A program made the translations under genes and the position numbers. From Aliarcobacter sp. (GTDB lineage: Bacteria; Campylobacterota; Campylobacteria; Campylobacterales; Arcobacteraceae): a stretch of 45,094 bases of DNA. The stretch spans positions 1-45,094 of the forward strand of contig JAQTXB010000019.1 of NCBI GenBank assembly GCA_028688995.1, written 5' to 3'. The notes beneath the pieces are model-generated. The model did no database searches, had not been told where the DNA came from, and saw nothing but the letters and a program-made list of their open reading frames with translations. This document shows, one piece after another, positions 7,877-16,280 of the stretch (its first letter is position 1; the number at the start of each line of letters is the position of its first letter).

Positions 7877-8530
7877 CTCGGCTGTAAAGAAGTCTCTCGC
7901 TTTAGTGCCAACATACCATGTGATACCTTTGTTAGCAGAGAAGCCTATAACGACTCCGACACCAAAAGGTATTGCTTTCTCTAAAGCTTTTCGAGTAAAG
8001 GTAATACCGAGTTTTTTGAATATTTCTTTTACAGCTTGAAGGGTTGCTCCCTTAAGATGCTGTTGAACTAATTTTACAAAGGCCTTAGAACCAACAGTTT
8101 TTCCTCCTTCTTTAGTAGCCTCACTCATTGCTCCTAGACCTGCAATGATGTAACAAAGCCGTTTCTCTTCTTCAATCAAAATATCATGACCATATACTGT
8201 TGCAAGTGCCATTGTCATTTCAATTTGAAATTTCATACAAGCTACTGCATCAGCACTGGCACCACCTCCAATGGCGACTGCCGTGCCAATTCCTGGAATA
8301 ACGCCAGAAAGAGCAGTAGCGCCACCCGTGAATGCAGCATAATAACTGTAATTAGATATTATTTTTTTAGAAGCAAGCTGCTGAACTTCACTTTCAGATT
8401 TATTTGGGTTTGCTTTTTTATATTTTTCTAAAACCTGAATGGACTCTTTTTTTATGTCCTCAGGCTTGGCCAGAATCAACTCAACCGCCTTAAGCAGTTT
8501 TGGTTTATCTTCTACAATTTCTGTGCTCAT
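7871..8530 (-). CDS. EcsC-like glycine-rich membrane-associated protein in a cassette
   Basis: 219 residues from ATG 8530, chosen because AGGAG sits seven bases upstream; a longer reading from TTG 8596 would translate the attC site. The N-terminal ~60 residues are charged helices. Then come two hydrophobic glycine-rich segments, AAFTGGATALSGVIPGIGTA (about 65-90) and AIPFGVGVVIGFSANKG near 190, as in EcsC/DUF697-type proteins that associate with membranes. Composition is visibly richer in G+C than the neighbours, indicating recent arrival from another source. Cytoplasmic-membrane location is inferred; the biochemical role is unknown. EcsC-like calls are often made on weak similarity, so the family is tentative. 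Confidence 0.6.
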   Translation of the reverse strand: MSTEIVEDKPKLLKAVELILAKPEDIKKESIQVLEKYKKANPNKSESEVQQLASKKIISNYSYYAAFTGGATALSGVIPGIGTAVAIGGGASADAVACMKFQIEMTMALATVYGHDILIEEEKRLCYIIAGLGAMSEATKEGGKTVGSKAFVKLVQQHLKGATLQAVKEIFKKLGITFTRKALEKAIPFGVGVVIGFSANKGITWYVGTKARDFFTAEV

Positions 8531-8554
8531 TTGGTCTCCTGTATTTTTTTGATT

Positions 8555-8623
8555 GCCTAACGATTGAGTTGAGAAATATTTGAGCCGCAGGGTCAAATAT
8601 TTCTCTCCAATGTTTTGTTAGCT
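8555..8623 (-). other. attC site, near-canonical, of the 8624-9217 cassette
   Basis: On the minus strand it begins AGCTAAC and ends GTTAGGC (perfect R'). Between them GAGAAATATTTGA and TCAAATATTTCTC pair over 13 bases around CCCTGCGGC. Size is 69 bases. R'' is the exact reverse complement of the boundary GTTAGCT at 9231-9237 on the same cassette. Confidence 0.88.
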
Positions 8624-9217
8624 TTATCGCATTCTCATTTTTGGTCCACTATATTCTTGCTTAGCTTCTTTTTTTATTTCAGGCTTATGTTCAAGTTTTA
8701 AACCATGATCCAATCCAAATTCATATAAGTTCATACAACTAGTTATTTTGTTATTGCTGCTAATTCCAGCAACAAATGAATAACTTCCAACAGAACCACC
8801 ACTAGATTCACTGATTTTAGATTTATGCTCAATCAGTTTTTCAAGATAAGAAATAAATTCTTCTTTTTCTTTTCCTGCTTCAAAGATATCATTAATATTT
8901 GATACAGATTCTCTTGAAAAATAAGTGTTTCCCACAAGATTAAAATTATTATTATCAATTTGACCATATATTAAAAAATGATGACTATCAATAAGAGATA
9001 GTTCTGTTTTAGCCATATCGTAGTCTTTATATTTTTTCTTTTCTGAGTCTAAAGAGTTAAAATCTTTTTTAAATTCAAGAATAATCCACTTTTCATTTGC
9101 TGAAAGAAGTGCATCTCCCGCTTTTTCTTGTTCTCCATCAAGAGGAGACAAAATCATATCTTTCGGTATATATTTACGAATGAAATAATATTCAACAGTT
9201 TTTTCCCACCATTTCAA
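8624..9217 (-). CDS. PD-(D/E)XK nuclease-like cassette protein
   Basis: 197 residues. Start is TTG 9217 (WWEKTVEYYFIRKYIP follows), supported by AAGGAG six bases upstream; no in-frame ATG lies nearby. GEQEKAGDALL followed by WIILEFKKDF gives the Glu, Asp and E-x-K pattern of a PD-(D/E)XK nuclease core within residues 28-55. The rest is helical, then a low-complexity SGGSVGSYSF segment and a basic C terminus. The stop codon abuts the attC site. Cassette genes with nuclease folds often act in phage defence, but no partner is visible and the function is inferred from fold alone. Confidence 0.6.
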   Translation of the reverse strand: MKWWEKTVEYYFIRKYIPKDMILSPLDGEQEKAGDALLSANEKWIILEFKKDFNSLDSEKKKYKDYDMAKTELSLIDSHHFLIYGQIDNNNFNLVGNTYFSRESVSNINDIFEAGKEKEEFISYLEKLIEHKSKISESSGGSVGSYSFVAGISSNNKITSCMNLYEFGLDHGLKLEHKPEIKKEAKQEYSGPKMRMR

Positions 9218-9253
9218 TTTAGACTCCTTAAGCTAACTATTTATTAAATATAC

Positions 9254-9318
9254 ATTATATATAAAACACCCTAAAAATGAACAAATAACATGCACAAAAA
9301 GTGTTCTATATCAAAATG
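9254..9318 (-). promoter_or_regulatory. S1: repeated promoter-like segment upstream of the cassette array
   Basis: Minus-strand TATAAT at 9254-9259 lies 37 bases before the TTG start of the first cassette gene and outside the cassette boundary at 9237, the position a cassette promoter (Pc) would take. TTGTTC at 9279-9284 is a loose -35. Bases 9261-9300 are identical over 40 positions to 27570-27609, upstream of an unrelated minus-strand gene. Confidence 0.5.
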
Positions 9319-9528
9319 CATACAAACACCGTAAATAAAGTATTTTTCTAAATATTACTATAAAAAACATTGGAAACAGAGATACTTCTTAAATAAATTT
9401 TAAGTTTATGATATGTTTTTTTTGTATGATTATTGTCGATATTTAGATGATAATACTACATAATGTATATATATTAAGGTGATATCGTAATAAACCTGCG
9501 AAATGTTAAATATATTAAGAGGAGTAAT

Positions 9529-9726
9529 GTGAACAAAAAAATTGCTACAAAGATGAGTTATAAAAAAAGTTCCAGAATCTGTACCTTCTGGAGTATGTTC
9601 ACCAATTCAACTCTATTTGGAACAAGCTTTTCCTTAATAAAAACTGCTCCAAAAGCAAGAGGTTTTGACAAGGATATATGTAAAAAATGTGTATTTAATG
9701 TAAAGACTACTACATCTTATCTGTAA
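9529..9726 (+). CDS. Unrecognised small ORF of the R element
   Basis: 65 codons from GTG 9529, with AGGAG five bases upstream, reading KIATKMSYKKSSRICTFW, then KTAPKARGFDKDICKKCVFN. Pieces of the same reading occur at 6671-6752, 19681-19850 and 27636-27703, and the RGFDKDI part in reverse at 5928-6068. It is therefore the least damaged copy of a repeated element rather than a unique gene. Two Cys in KKCVF and one in CTFW could bind metal, but I recognise no family. The copies are probably remnants of a longer gene. Confidence 0.35.
   Translation: MNKKIATKMSYKKSSRICTFWSMFTNSTLFGTSFSLIKTAPKARGFDKDICKKCVFNVKTTTSYL
9580..9661 (+). repeat. R2, 82-bp direct repeat (exact match to R1)
   Basis: Same 82 bases as 6671-6752, same orientation. 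Unlike R1 and R3 it is not interrupted by an attC site: after AAAGCAAGAG it continues GGTTTTGACAAGG. It therefore may show the element before cassette insertion. Confidence 0.85.
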
Positions 9727-9864
9727 CCTAGTAATGAGGACATTAAGATGATCTTAATTAGCACATAAAATACCCTAAATTATCTACTTTAAAAGTATGT
9801 GCTTTTTTTTATAAAAATTTCTTTAAGCATAAATTTATTGTTTAGTTTCGAAAAATAGAGGATT

Positions 9865-9942
9865 GTAAGTTGCTTATTAAATTTTAATTTAAAAAGCTGC
9901 TAGCCTATTCTATTTAAAGTATGAATTTATGTTGCCACTCCA
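9865..9942 (+). repeat. T1, ~80-bp repeat
   Basis: Begins GTAAGTTGCTTATTAAATTT and contains GCCTATTCTATTTAAAGTAT. A close copy lies at 19562-19639 in the same orientation. The two bracket the TetR-controlled efflux operon. Otherwise the gap 9727-10112 shows only AT-rich sequence with no gene. Confidence 0.65.
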
Positions 9943-10112
9943 CTTTAGTATATTTACTATTTCTCATTTTTTCTACTTCTTTCATACTTATTATTTTAAC
10001 TTAGAAGTTTTTAAATTCTAAGTATGTTTTAGTGTAGCCGGATCAAAAGATATATTTTGAGAAAAAGAGATTGTTCTTTAAATTACATAAAGAACAATCT
10101 TCAAATTGAAAA

Positions 10113-13100
10113 TTAGTTATTAATATTAGAATTTTCAGCTGATTTTATTTTAAACCATGTGGTATAAAGAGCTGGTAAAAATAATAAAATCAACACCGTT
10201 CCTCCAATAGTTCCCCCTATAAGTGTATATGCCATTGAACCCCAAAATACGGAATGAGTCAATGGAATAAAAGCAAAAGCAGCAGCAAGTGCTGTTAAAA
10301 TAACAGGACGTGCCCTTTGAACTGTTGCTTCAATAACTGCATGATAAGAGTGATGTCCTCTTTTTTCATTATCTTTAATTTGTACTATTAAAATAAGAGT
10401 ATTTCTCATTAAAATACCCGATAATCCAATTAATCCAAGAATAGCATTAAACCCAAATGGTTGGTTAAACAGTAATAAAACAGGAACTGCTCCTATTAAA
10501 CCAAGTGGTGCGGTGAAAAATACCATAGCCATCATTGAAAGGGATCTTACTTGTACTACAATGACAAAAAGTGTTAAAATAATCATAATTGGAAACATTG
10601 GTAAAAGTGCTTTATTTGCTTTTTCTGAGTCTTCAATATTTCCACCAACTTCGATTTTATAACCCTCAGGAAGTTTTTCAATAAGAGGTTGAATCTCTTT
10701 TAAAATCTCATTTGAAACTTGTGGTGGTTGTAAACCCTCTTGTATATCACAACGAACACTTATTGTTGGTGTTCTATCTCTTCGTCTTAAAAATGGATCT
10801 TCATCTACTGTTTTTATCTCTCCCAATTGACTAAGTGGAATTATTTTGCCACTATTACTTACTAAAGTTAAACTTGATAATTTATCAGGATTTAAACGCT
10901 CAGTTCCAGCACTTCTAGCAACAATATCAACTGTACGAATATCTTCTCTTAATTGTGTAAGGGGTATTCCTTTTAATAAAAATTGTAATTGTAAAGCCGC
11001 ATCTTGTGGCGTTAATCCAATTTGTTGTAATCTTGCTTGATCAAATTTAAAATGAACTTCAGGTGTTAATTCTCCCCAATCTTGATTTATCTCTCTTGTG
11101 TGAGGATTTTTTCTCATAACTTCTTTTATTTCATTTGCAATTTCTCTCAATTTATTCGTATCACTTCCCATAACACGAAAATCAACTGGATATAAAGGAA
11201 ATGGTCCAAATATTAGTTGAGAAACTCTCACATGGGCTTCAAGTGCAAGTCCATCAACAACAGTTTGTCTTAAACGCCATTTTAAATTATCTCTTTCTTG
11301 GGCATTTGGAGTTTTTATAATAATTTTTGCAAATGATGAATCAGGAAGTTCAGGATTATATGAAAAGAAAAATCTTGAAGCTCCACCACCAATATATGAA
11401 GTTACTTCACTAGCTTCTTTTTGTTCTAAAACCCATTTTTCAACCTTTTCTACAACTGCTTTTGTAGCTTCTATACTTGTACCTTTTGGCATTTGAATAT
11501 CAACTAAAACTTCTGACCTATCAGATGTTGGGAAAAATTGTTGTTTTAAAAATCCCATTCCAATTCCAGATAATAAAAATAACCCTAATACTGTAAAAAG
11601 AACTGTTTTTTTATGCTCAACTACCCAAGTAACAGCTTTTCTTAGTTTTTTATAATTTGGTGTTTCATAAATAGCTTGATGACCACCTTCTATTGGTTTT
11701 ATATTAGGCAATAATTTAACACCTAAATAAGGGGTAAATACAACTGCAACTACCCAAGAAACAAGAAGTGCATAACCAACTATCCAAAAAATATTACCAG
11801 CATATTCTCCAGCACTAGAAAGTGCAAAACCAATAGGAATAAAACCTATAATTGTAACAAGTGTTCCTGATAACATCGGTGCTGCTGTATGTGTCCAAGC
11901 ATAAGCTGCTGCTTCAATTTTATTTAATCCCTCTTCAAGTTTTACAACCATCATCTCTATGGCAATTATTGCATCATCAACTAAAAGACCTAAAGCAATA
12001 ATAAGTGAACCCAAAGTTACCCTATCTAAAACCCTATCTGTTGCTAACATTATTAAAAAAACAATAGCTAAAGTAAGAGGAACTGCTGTTGCAACAACAA
12101 TTCCAACTCTCCATCCCATACTTAATAAACATACTAACATAACAACACCAAGTGCCATAAAAAACTTCATCATAAATTCATCAACAGAAGCTTTGATTAC
12201 TTGGCTTTGGTCTGTTATTTTTGTGAAATCTATACCAACAGGTAATTCAGATGCAATTTTATCTATCTCTTTTTGTAAGTTTTCTCCAAGTTTAAGTCCA
12301 TTGTATCCATCTTTCATAACCGTACCTAAAATTAAAGTAGGTTCAGAATTATTATGAATTACAAAAGATGGTGGATCTTCATAACCTCGTTTTACATCAG
12401 CAATATCTGAGAGTTTAAAAGTATGACCATTTGCAACAATAGAGGTATTTTTTATTTTTTCTAAATCATCATAAGCTCCATCAACTCTTATGAAAACTTG
12501 TGGTCCTTTTGTATTTATAGAACCTGAAGCCGTAACACTATTTTCTTTTTGAATAGCATCAAAAATAACATTTGGACTAATACCTAAATTAGATAATTTA
12601 GCGTATGAAAATTCAACAAATATTTTTTGGTCTTGTTCTCCAAAAATATGAACTTTTTTTACTCCCTCAACATGTAATAATCGTTGTCGCAATATTTCAG
12701 CTTCACGAACAAGTTTTCTTTGAGGCATATCTTTTGCTTTTAAAGCATAAAGAGTGAAAGTAACATCTGAATATTCATCATTAATAAAAGGTCCCATTAC
12801 ACCTGAGGGTAATTTTGAAGATTCATCACCTAGTTTTTTTCTAGCTTGATAAAATTGCTCTGCAACTTCTTTTGGAGGCATATTATCTTTGAAAAACAGA
12901 GTCATTGTTGTATAACCTGAATATGTTAAAGTTTCAACATGGTCATACCAACGTAACTCTTGTAATCTTTTTTCCAAAGGTTCAGCGACTAAATCTTGCA
13001 TCTCTTTTGGTGTTGCACCTGGCCAAACAGAAGTAACAGTCATAATTTTAATAGTAAAAGATGGATCTTCGGCTCGTCCTAAATTTGTAAAAGCATAAAT

Positions 13101-13184
13101 ACCAGCAAAGGCAAAAGATATTAAAAGAAAAAGAGTTATTGCTCTTTCTTTAACAGCTAAAGCTGATAAATTGAACTTTTTCAT
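10113..13184 (-). CDS. RND efflux pump inner-membrane permease (AcrB/HAE1 type)
   Basis: 1023 residues, full length. It opens with the usual TM1 after a short cytosolic stretch (VKERAITLFLLISFAFAGIY), has large periplasmic loops between TM1-2 and TM7-8, and carries the TM4 proton-relay pair in LGLLVDDAIIAIEM. The TM10 position of the AcrB Lys reads LMRNTLILIVQI, with Arg in place of Lys. GGxxxRFFFSYNPE and the PGATPKEMQDLV porter motif are also present. It pumps substrates to the outside using proton motive force with the adaptor encoded just upstream; their genes overlap by four bases (ATGA). No outer-membrane channel gene is in the operon, so a TolC-like protein must come from elsewhere. 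Confidence 0.95.
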   Translation of the reverse strand: MKKFNLSALAVKERAITLFLLISFAFAGIYAFTNLGRAEDPSFTIKIMTVTSVWPGATPKEMQDLVAEPLEKRLQELRWYDHVETLTYSGYTTMTLFFKDNMPPKEVAEQFYQARKKLGDESSKLPSGVMGPFINDEYSDVTFTLYALKAKDMPQRKLVREAEILRQRLLHVEGVKKVHIFGEQDQKIFVEFSYAKLSNLGISPNVIFDAIQKENSVTASGSINTKGPQVFIRVDGAYDDLEKIKNTSIVANGHTFKLSDIADVKRGYEDPPSFVIHNNSEPTLILGTVMKDGYNGLKLGENLQKEIDKIASELPVGIDFTKITDQSQVIKASVDEFMMKFFMALGVVMLVCLLSMGWRVGIVVATAVPLTLAIVFLIMLATDRVLDRVTLGSLIIALGLLVDDAIIAIEMMVVKLEEGLNKIEAAAYAWTHTAAPMLSGTLVTIIGFIPIGFALSSAGEYAGNIFWIVGYALLVSWVVAVVFTPYLGVKLLPNIKPIEGGHQAIYETPNYKKLRKAVTWVVEHKKTVLFTVLGLFLLSGIGMGFLKQQFFPTSDRSEVLVDIQMPKGTSIEATKAVVEKVEKWVLEQKEASEVTSYIGGGASRFFFSYNPELPDSSFAKIIIKTPNAQERDNLKWRLRQTVVDGLALEAHVRVSQLIFGPFPLYPVDFRVMGSDTNKLREIANEIKEVMRKNPHTREINQDWGELTPEVHFKFDQARLQQIGLTPQDAALQLQFLLKGIPLTQLREDIRTVDIVARSAGTERLNPDKLSSLTLVSNSGKIIPLSQLGEIKTVDEDPFLRRRDRTPTISVRCDIQEGLQPPQVSNEILKEIQPLIEKLPEGYKIEVGGNIEDSEKANKALLPMFPIMIILTLFVIVVQVRSLSMMAMVFFTAPLGLIGAVPVLLLFNQPFGFNAILGLIGLSGILMRNTLILIVQIKDNEKRGHHSYHAVIEATVQRARPVILTALAAAFAFIPLTHSVFWGSMAYTLIGGTIGGTVLILLFLPALYTTWFKIKSAENSNINN

Positions 13185-14260
13185 TGAAATACCTTGTTTG
13201 AAACACGAACTTTTTGTCCTTCATGTAAAAAATGAGCCCCTAAAGATACAATTTTATCTTCAGAAGAAAGACCACTTTTTATTAAAGCTGTTTCAGCGCT
13301 AAGAGAATCTATCTCAATTTTTCTAAAAGATATTGTTGAAGAATCACTATTGTAAATCCAAACTCCTGTTCCATTTCCTTCATTGGTTATTGCACTAAGT
13401 GGGATTTCGATTGTATTGTTATCATTTTTTTCATCTAAATAAACAGTTATAGTTGAACCCAAAGGTGCATTGGCAATCTCTGCACTTAAAATATAACGAG
13501 CTTCAAAAGTTCGAGTTTGCGAATCAGCAGAGTTTGATAATTGTCTTAATTGCACAGAAATACGCTCATCTTTAGAAAAAAGTTTAGCTTGAGCTTTTGA
13601 ATTAATTTCTGGATGTATAGTTTCAGGTAAATCAACAGAAGCTTCTCTAGCTCCTTTATGAGCTAATTGAATTACTGTTTGCCCAACACCCACAACTGCT
13701 CCTTGTTCTGCTAAAACATCAACTATGGTTCCATCAACATCTGCTAATAATAAAGAGTAATTTTTTTCATTCTTTGCAATTTTAAGTTGAGCTTGAGAAG
13801 CCAATAATTGAGCGTTTGTTGTATCCTCAAGAGCTTTTTTTTGTTCATATTGTTGTAAAGGAACAGCATTTAATTCTAATAATTTTTTATATCTTTGTTC
13901 ATCTGCTAAAGCTAAAATATAGTTAGCTTCAGCTGCTTTTACAGCATTTTCTTTTTCATTAATTAATAAAGATAAATCATTATTATCAATTTTCATTAAA
14001 ACTTGTCCAGCTTTTACCTCTTCCCCTTTATTAACTAAACGCTCAATGATTTTTCCAGATACTCTAAAACCTAGATTACTTTGAACTTTTGCTGTAACAA
14101 CTCCTGTAAAACTTTGTTCTTGTTTTTTGGCTTCATTTACACTAATAACATTTACAAGTTTATCTTCAATCCTAGGGTCTTTAACTTCTGATTCACAGCC
14201 TGCTAAAAATTGGATTATTACCAATAATGTAACTGGAAGAATATATTTATACAAATTCAT
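13181..14260 (-). CDS. RND efflux periplasmic adaptor (membrane fusion protein), lipoprotein
   Basis: 359 residues. Signal peptide with lipobox LAGC (Cys at residue 22). Then barrel and lipoyl half (VVTAKVQSNLGFRVSGKIIE; KGEEVKAGQVLMKID), an alpha-hairpin around residues 85-145, and the second lipoyl half (VDGTIVDVLAEQGAVVGVGQ). It should bridge the RND pump to an outer-membrane channel in the periplasm, anchored by lipid. The gene lies between the SDR gene (18 bases upstream) and the pump gene (overlap 4 bases), and is transcribed from the TetR-controlled promoter at 18752-18780. Confidence 0.93.
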   Translation of the reverse strand: MNLYKYILPVTLLVIIQFLAGCESEVKDPRIEDKLVNVISVNEAKKQEQSFTGVVTAKVQSNLGFRVSGKIIERLVNKGEEVKAGQVLMKIDNNDLSLLINEKENAVKAAEANYILALADEQRYKKLLELNAVPLQQYEQKKALEDTTNAQLLASQAQLKIAKNEKNYSLLLADVDGTIVDVLAEQGAVVGVGQTVIQLAHKGAREASVDLPETIHPEINSKAQAKLFSKDERISVQLRQLSNSADSQTRTFEARYILSAEIANAPLGSTITVYLDEKNDNNTIEIPLSAITNEGNGTGVWIYNSDSSTISFRKIEIDSLSAETALIKSGLSSEDKIVSLGAHFLHEGQKVRVSNKVFQ

Positions 14261-14278
14261 TTATAGTGCCTTTATAAT

Positions 14279-15028
14279 TTAACTTTTATTAAGCATATTA
14301 AGTGCAAAGTTTGGAAGAAAACGACTTAAAAATTTTAATGCATTTCCTTGTCCTACACCAATTTCTTTATTACCTTTAAATATCTCTTTCAATGAATTTT
14401 CTACAACTTCTAATGTAGTAATTATCTTTATATTTTTTTGTTCTTCTTTACTGAATAAATCCACTATTGCAGTATTTGTAAAAGATGGTGCTATATCAAA
14501 AATACTAACATTTGTATTTTTTAACTGTATTCGTAATGATTTATTAAAAGATTGTAAAGCTGCTTTACTCGCACAATAAACAGGAAAAATTGACATAGGT
14601 ACAAACCCTAGTGCCGAGCTAATATTTATGATTGAGGAATTTTTTTGTTTTTTAAGAAGTGGTAAAAATTTTGTACTCATATAAATAGGAGCATTTAAAT
14701 TAATAGTAATTTCTTCAGTAAGAGACTTATAATCAAGTTCTTTTTGTAAATCAATTTTTTTCATAATACCAGCGTTATTAATTAGAACATTAAGATTAGG
14801 AAACTGTACTGATATTTTCTCGTACAATGCCTCAATTTCATTAGGATTTGATACATCACATTCAAAAATATGAATATTTTTTAATTCTTTTTTAACTTTT
14901 TCAAGTTTTTCTTTATTTCTACCTACGATAATAATTGTGTTTGTATCGCAAAGTTGTTTTGCAAATTCATAACCAATTCCACTTGCTCCACCAGTTATTA
15001 AAATTGTATTTTTGTTGTTAATTTCCAT
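14279..15028 (-). CDS. Short-chain dehydrogenase/reductase
   Basis: 249 residues of the classical SDR family. NAD(P)-binding TGGASGIGYEF at residue 12, the NNAG strand motif at about 86, Ser in IINISSALG, and the catalytic Tyr-x-x-x-Lys in YCASK at about 150. The C-terminal helix region fits DltE/YdfG-like SDRs of this size. Substrate unknown. AAGGA Shine-Dalgarno before ATG. Position between the Fe-alcohol dehydrogenase and the efflux adaptor suggests reduction or oxidation of a carbonyl compound that the operon handles or exports (inference). Confidence 0.9.
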   Translation of the reverse strand: MEINNKNTILITGGASGIGYEFAKQLCDTNTIIIVGRNKEKLEKVKKELKNIHIFECDVSNPNEIEALYEKISVQFPNLNVLINNAGIMKKIDLQKELDYKSLTEEITINLNAPIYMSTKFLPLLKKQKNSSIINISSALGFVPMSIFPVYCASKAALQSFNKSLRIQLKNTNVSIFDIAPSFTNTAIVDLFSKEEQKNIKIITTLEVVENSLKEIFKGNKEIGVGQGNALKFLSRFLPNFALNMLNKS

Positions 15029-15107
15029 TTTATTTTCCTTTTTTTACTATTACTATTTTATTTATTTTCTATTTTTTAAGCTTTTTCTTTTAATCCTATG
15101 AACTAAA

Positions 15108-16256
15108 TTATAAAGCATTATTTAAAATCTCTTTTAATACTTCTTTAGTATAAATTTCACTCAAACCAAAATATTGAGCATTTCCAAAAGCATTTTCTAC
15201 AATTAAATCAATATCATCTTTTGTGATTGAAAATTGTGATAATTTTGTTGGAGTACCTATTTTATTAAACCAATTTTCTAAAGCTTCTATTCCTTCTTGT
15301 GAAGAGTATAAACCATAGATTCTATTTGAGAATTGTTCAAATTGAGGCATGTTTTTATTATAATACCATTTCATCCAAGCGGGTATAACAACTGATAATC
15401 CAGCGCCATGAGGGACATTAAATAATGCGGATAAACTATGTTCAATCATATGATTTGGTAATGAATACCCAGTTGTACCTAAAAAAGTTGTTCCATTTAA
15501 CGCATTTGTAGCTGCCCAAGCAAATTCTGATCTTGCATTATAATCTTTAGGATTTTCTATTAAAACTTCTGTTGTTTGAATAATTGTTGAAATAATTGCT
15601 TCAACTTGTTTATTTATAAATTCAGGGTGAACTGATGCTGTAAAATATCCTTCTATTGAATGGGCAATTACATCAGCAGCAGAATAAACTAAATACTCCT
15701 TTGAAATTGATTCCATTAATAATGGATTTATTACCGAAACTTTTGGATAAATAAGTGGTGAAGCAATAGCAAATTTTTGTTTTGTTTCATCATTTGTAAT
15801 AACTGCATAATAATTCATTTCACTTCCAGTTGCTGCCATTGTCATAATATCAAAAATAGGAAGAGCTTTTTCAATTACACTTTTTCCGATAAAAAAATCC
15901 CAAACATCATTTTCACTTAATGTCCCAACAGAAATTGTTTTTGAACAATCAAGCACAGAACCTCCACCAACACTTAGTATTCCATCAATATTTTCTCTTT
16001 TTGCTAACTCAATACCATCCTTAACTTTTGACAATACTGGATTACTTGTTATTCCTGAAAATTCAACATATTCAATACCATGTAATTCTAAACTTTTTAT
16101 TACCGTATCAAATAAGGTATCTCTTTTAATTCGTTGACTACCATAAGAAAGAAGGACTTTTTTTACTCCATAACTTTTAATATATTCACCAATATTTTTC
16201 TCTTTTTCTTTCCCAAATTCAACCCTTGTTGGATTAGAATAACTAAAGTTTTCCAT
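15108..16256 (-). CDS. Iron-containing alcohol dehydrogenase
   Basis: 382 residues, full length for the Fe-ADH / butanol dehydrogenase family. NAD(P)-binding GGGSVLDCSK at about 98; metal ligands fit Asp and His in SAADVIAHSIEGYF and two His in NHMIEHSLSALFNVPHGAGL. It should interconvert an alcohol and an aldehyde in the cytoplasm; the closest style is YqhD/BDH-like enzymes, which often act on toxic aldehydes. AAGGA Shine-Dalgarno. Spaced 24 bases from the MFS gene, 79 from the SDR gene, in the same operon. Confidence 0.93.
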   Translation of the reverse strand: MENFSYSNPTRVEFGKEKEKNIGEYIKSYGVKKVLLSYGSQRIKRDTLFDTVIKSLELHGIEYVEFSGITSNPVLSKVKDGIELAKRENIDGILSVGGGSVLDCSKTISVGTLSENDVWDFFIGKSVIEKALPIFDIMTMAATGSEMNYYAVITNDETKQKFAIASPLIYPKVSVINPLLMESISKEYLVYSAADVIAHSIEGYFTASVHPEFINKQVEAIISTIIQTTEVLIENPKDYNARSEFAWAATNALNGTTFLGTTGYSLPNHMIEHSLSALFNVPHGAGLSVVIPAWMKWYYNKNMPQFEQFSNRIYGLYSSQEGIEALENWFNKIGTPTKLSQFSITKDDIDLIVENAFGNAQYFGLSEIYTKEVLKEILNNAL

Positions 16257-16280
16257 AATTTTTCCTTTTTATTAAATTTT

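Larger units (their letters stand above)
6756..9237 (-). mobile_element. Integron-type gene-cassette array without visible integrase (CALIN-like)
   Basis: Minus-strand genes at 6820-7095, 7283-7732 (broken), 7871-8530 and 8624-9217 are each short and promoterless in appearance, and most are followed by an attC-like site that overlaps or touches the stop codon. Cassette starts (minus strand) are GTTAGCT at 9231-9237, GTTAGGC at 8555-8561, GTTAGGT at 7778-7784 and GTTATAT at 7104-7110. The cassette starting at 9237 has R'' box AGCTAAC, exactly complementary to its own start; the cassette starting at 7110 has R'' ATATAAC, also exact. No tyrosine recombinase of the IntI type is encoded anywhere in the window. 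The array is enclosed by exact repeats R1 and R2. Confidence 0.75.

Noticed and set aside
7096..8596. Longer N termini for three cassette genes starting at TTG codons (7122, 7795, 8596)
   Set aside because: The extra residues translate the recombination-site hairpins; internal ATGs (7095, 7732, 8530) are better, one with a clear AGGAG.
5842..9730. Integron integrase gene near the cassettes
   Set aside because: No frame on either strand carries tyrosine-recombinase motifs; the array is therefore described as lacking one.
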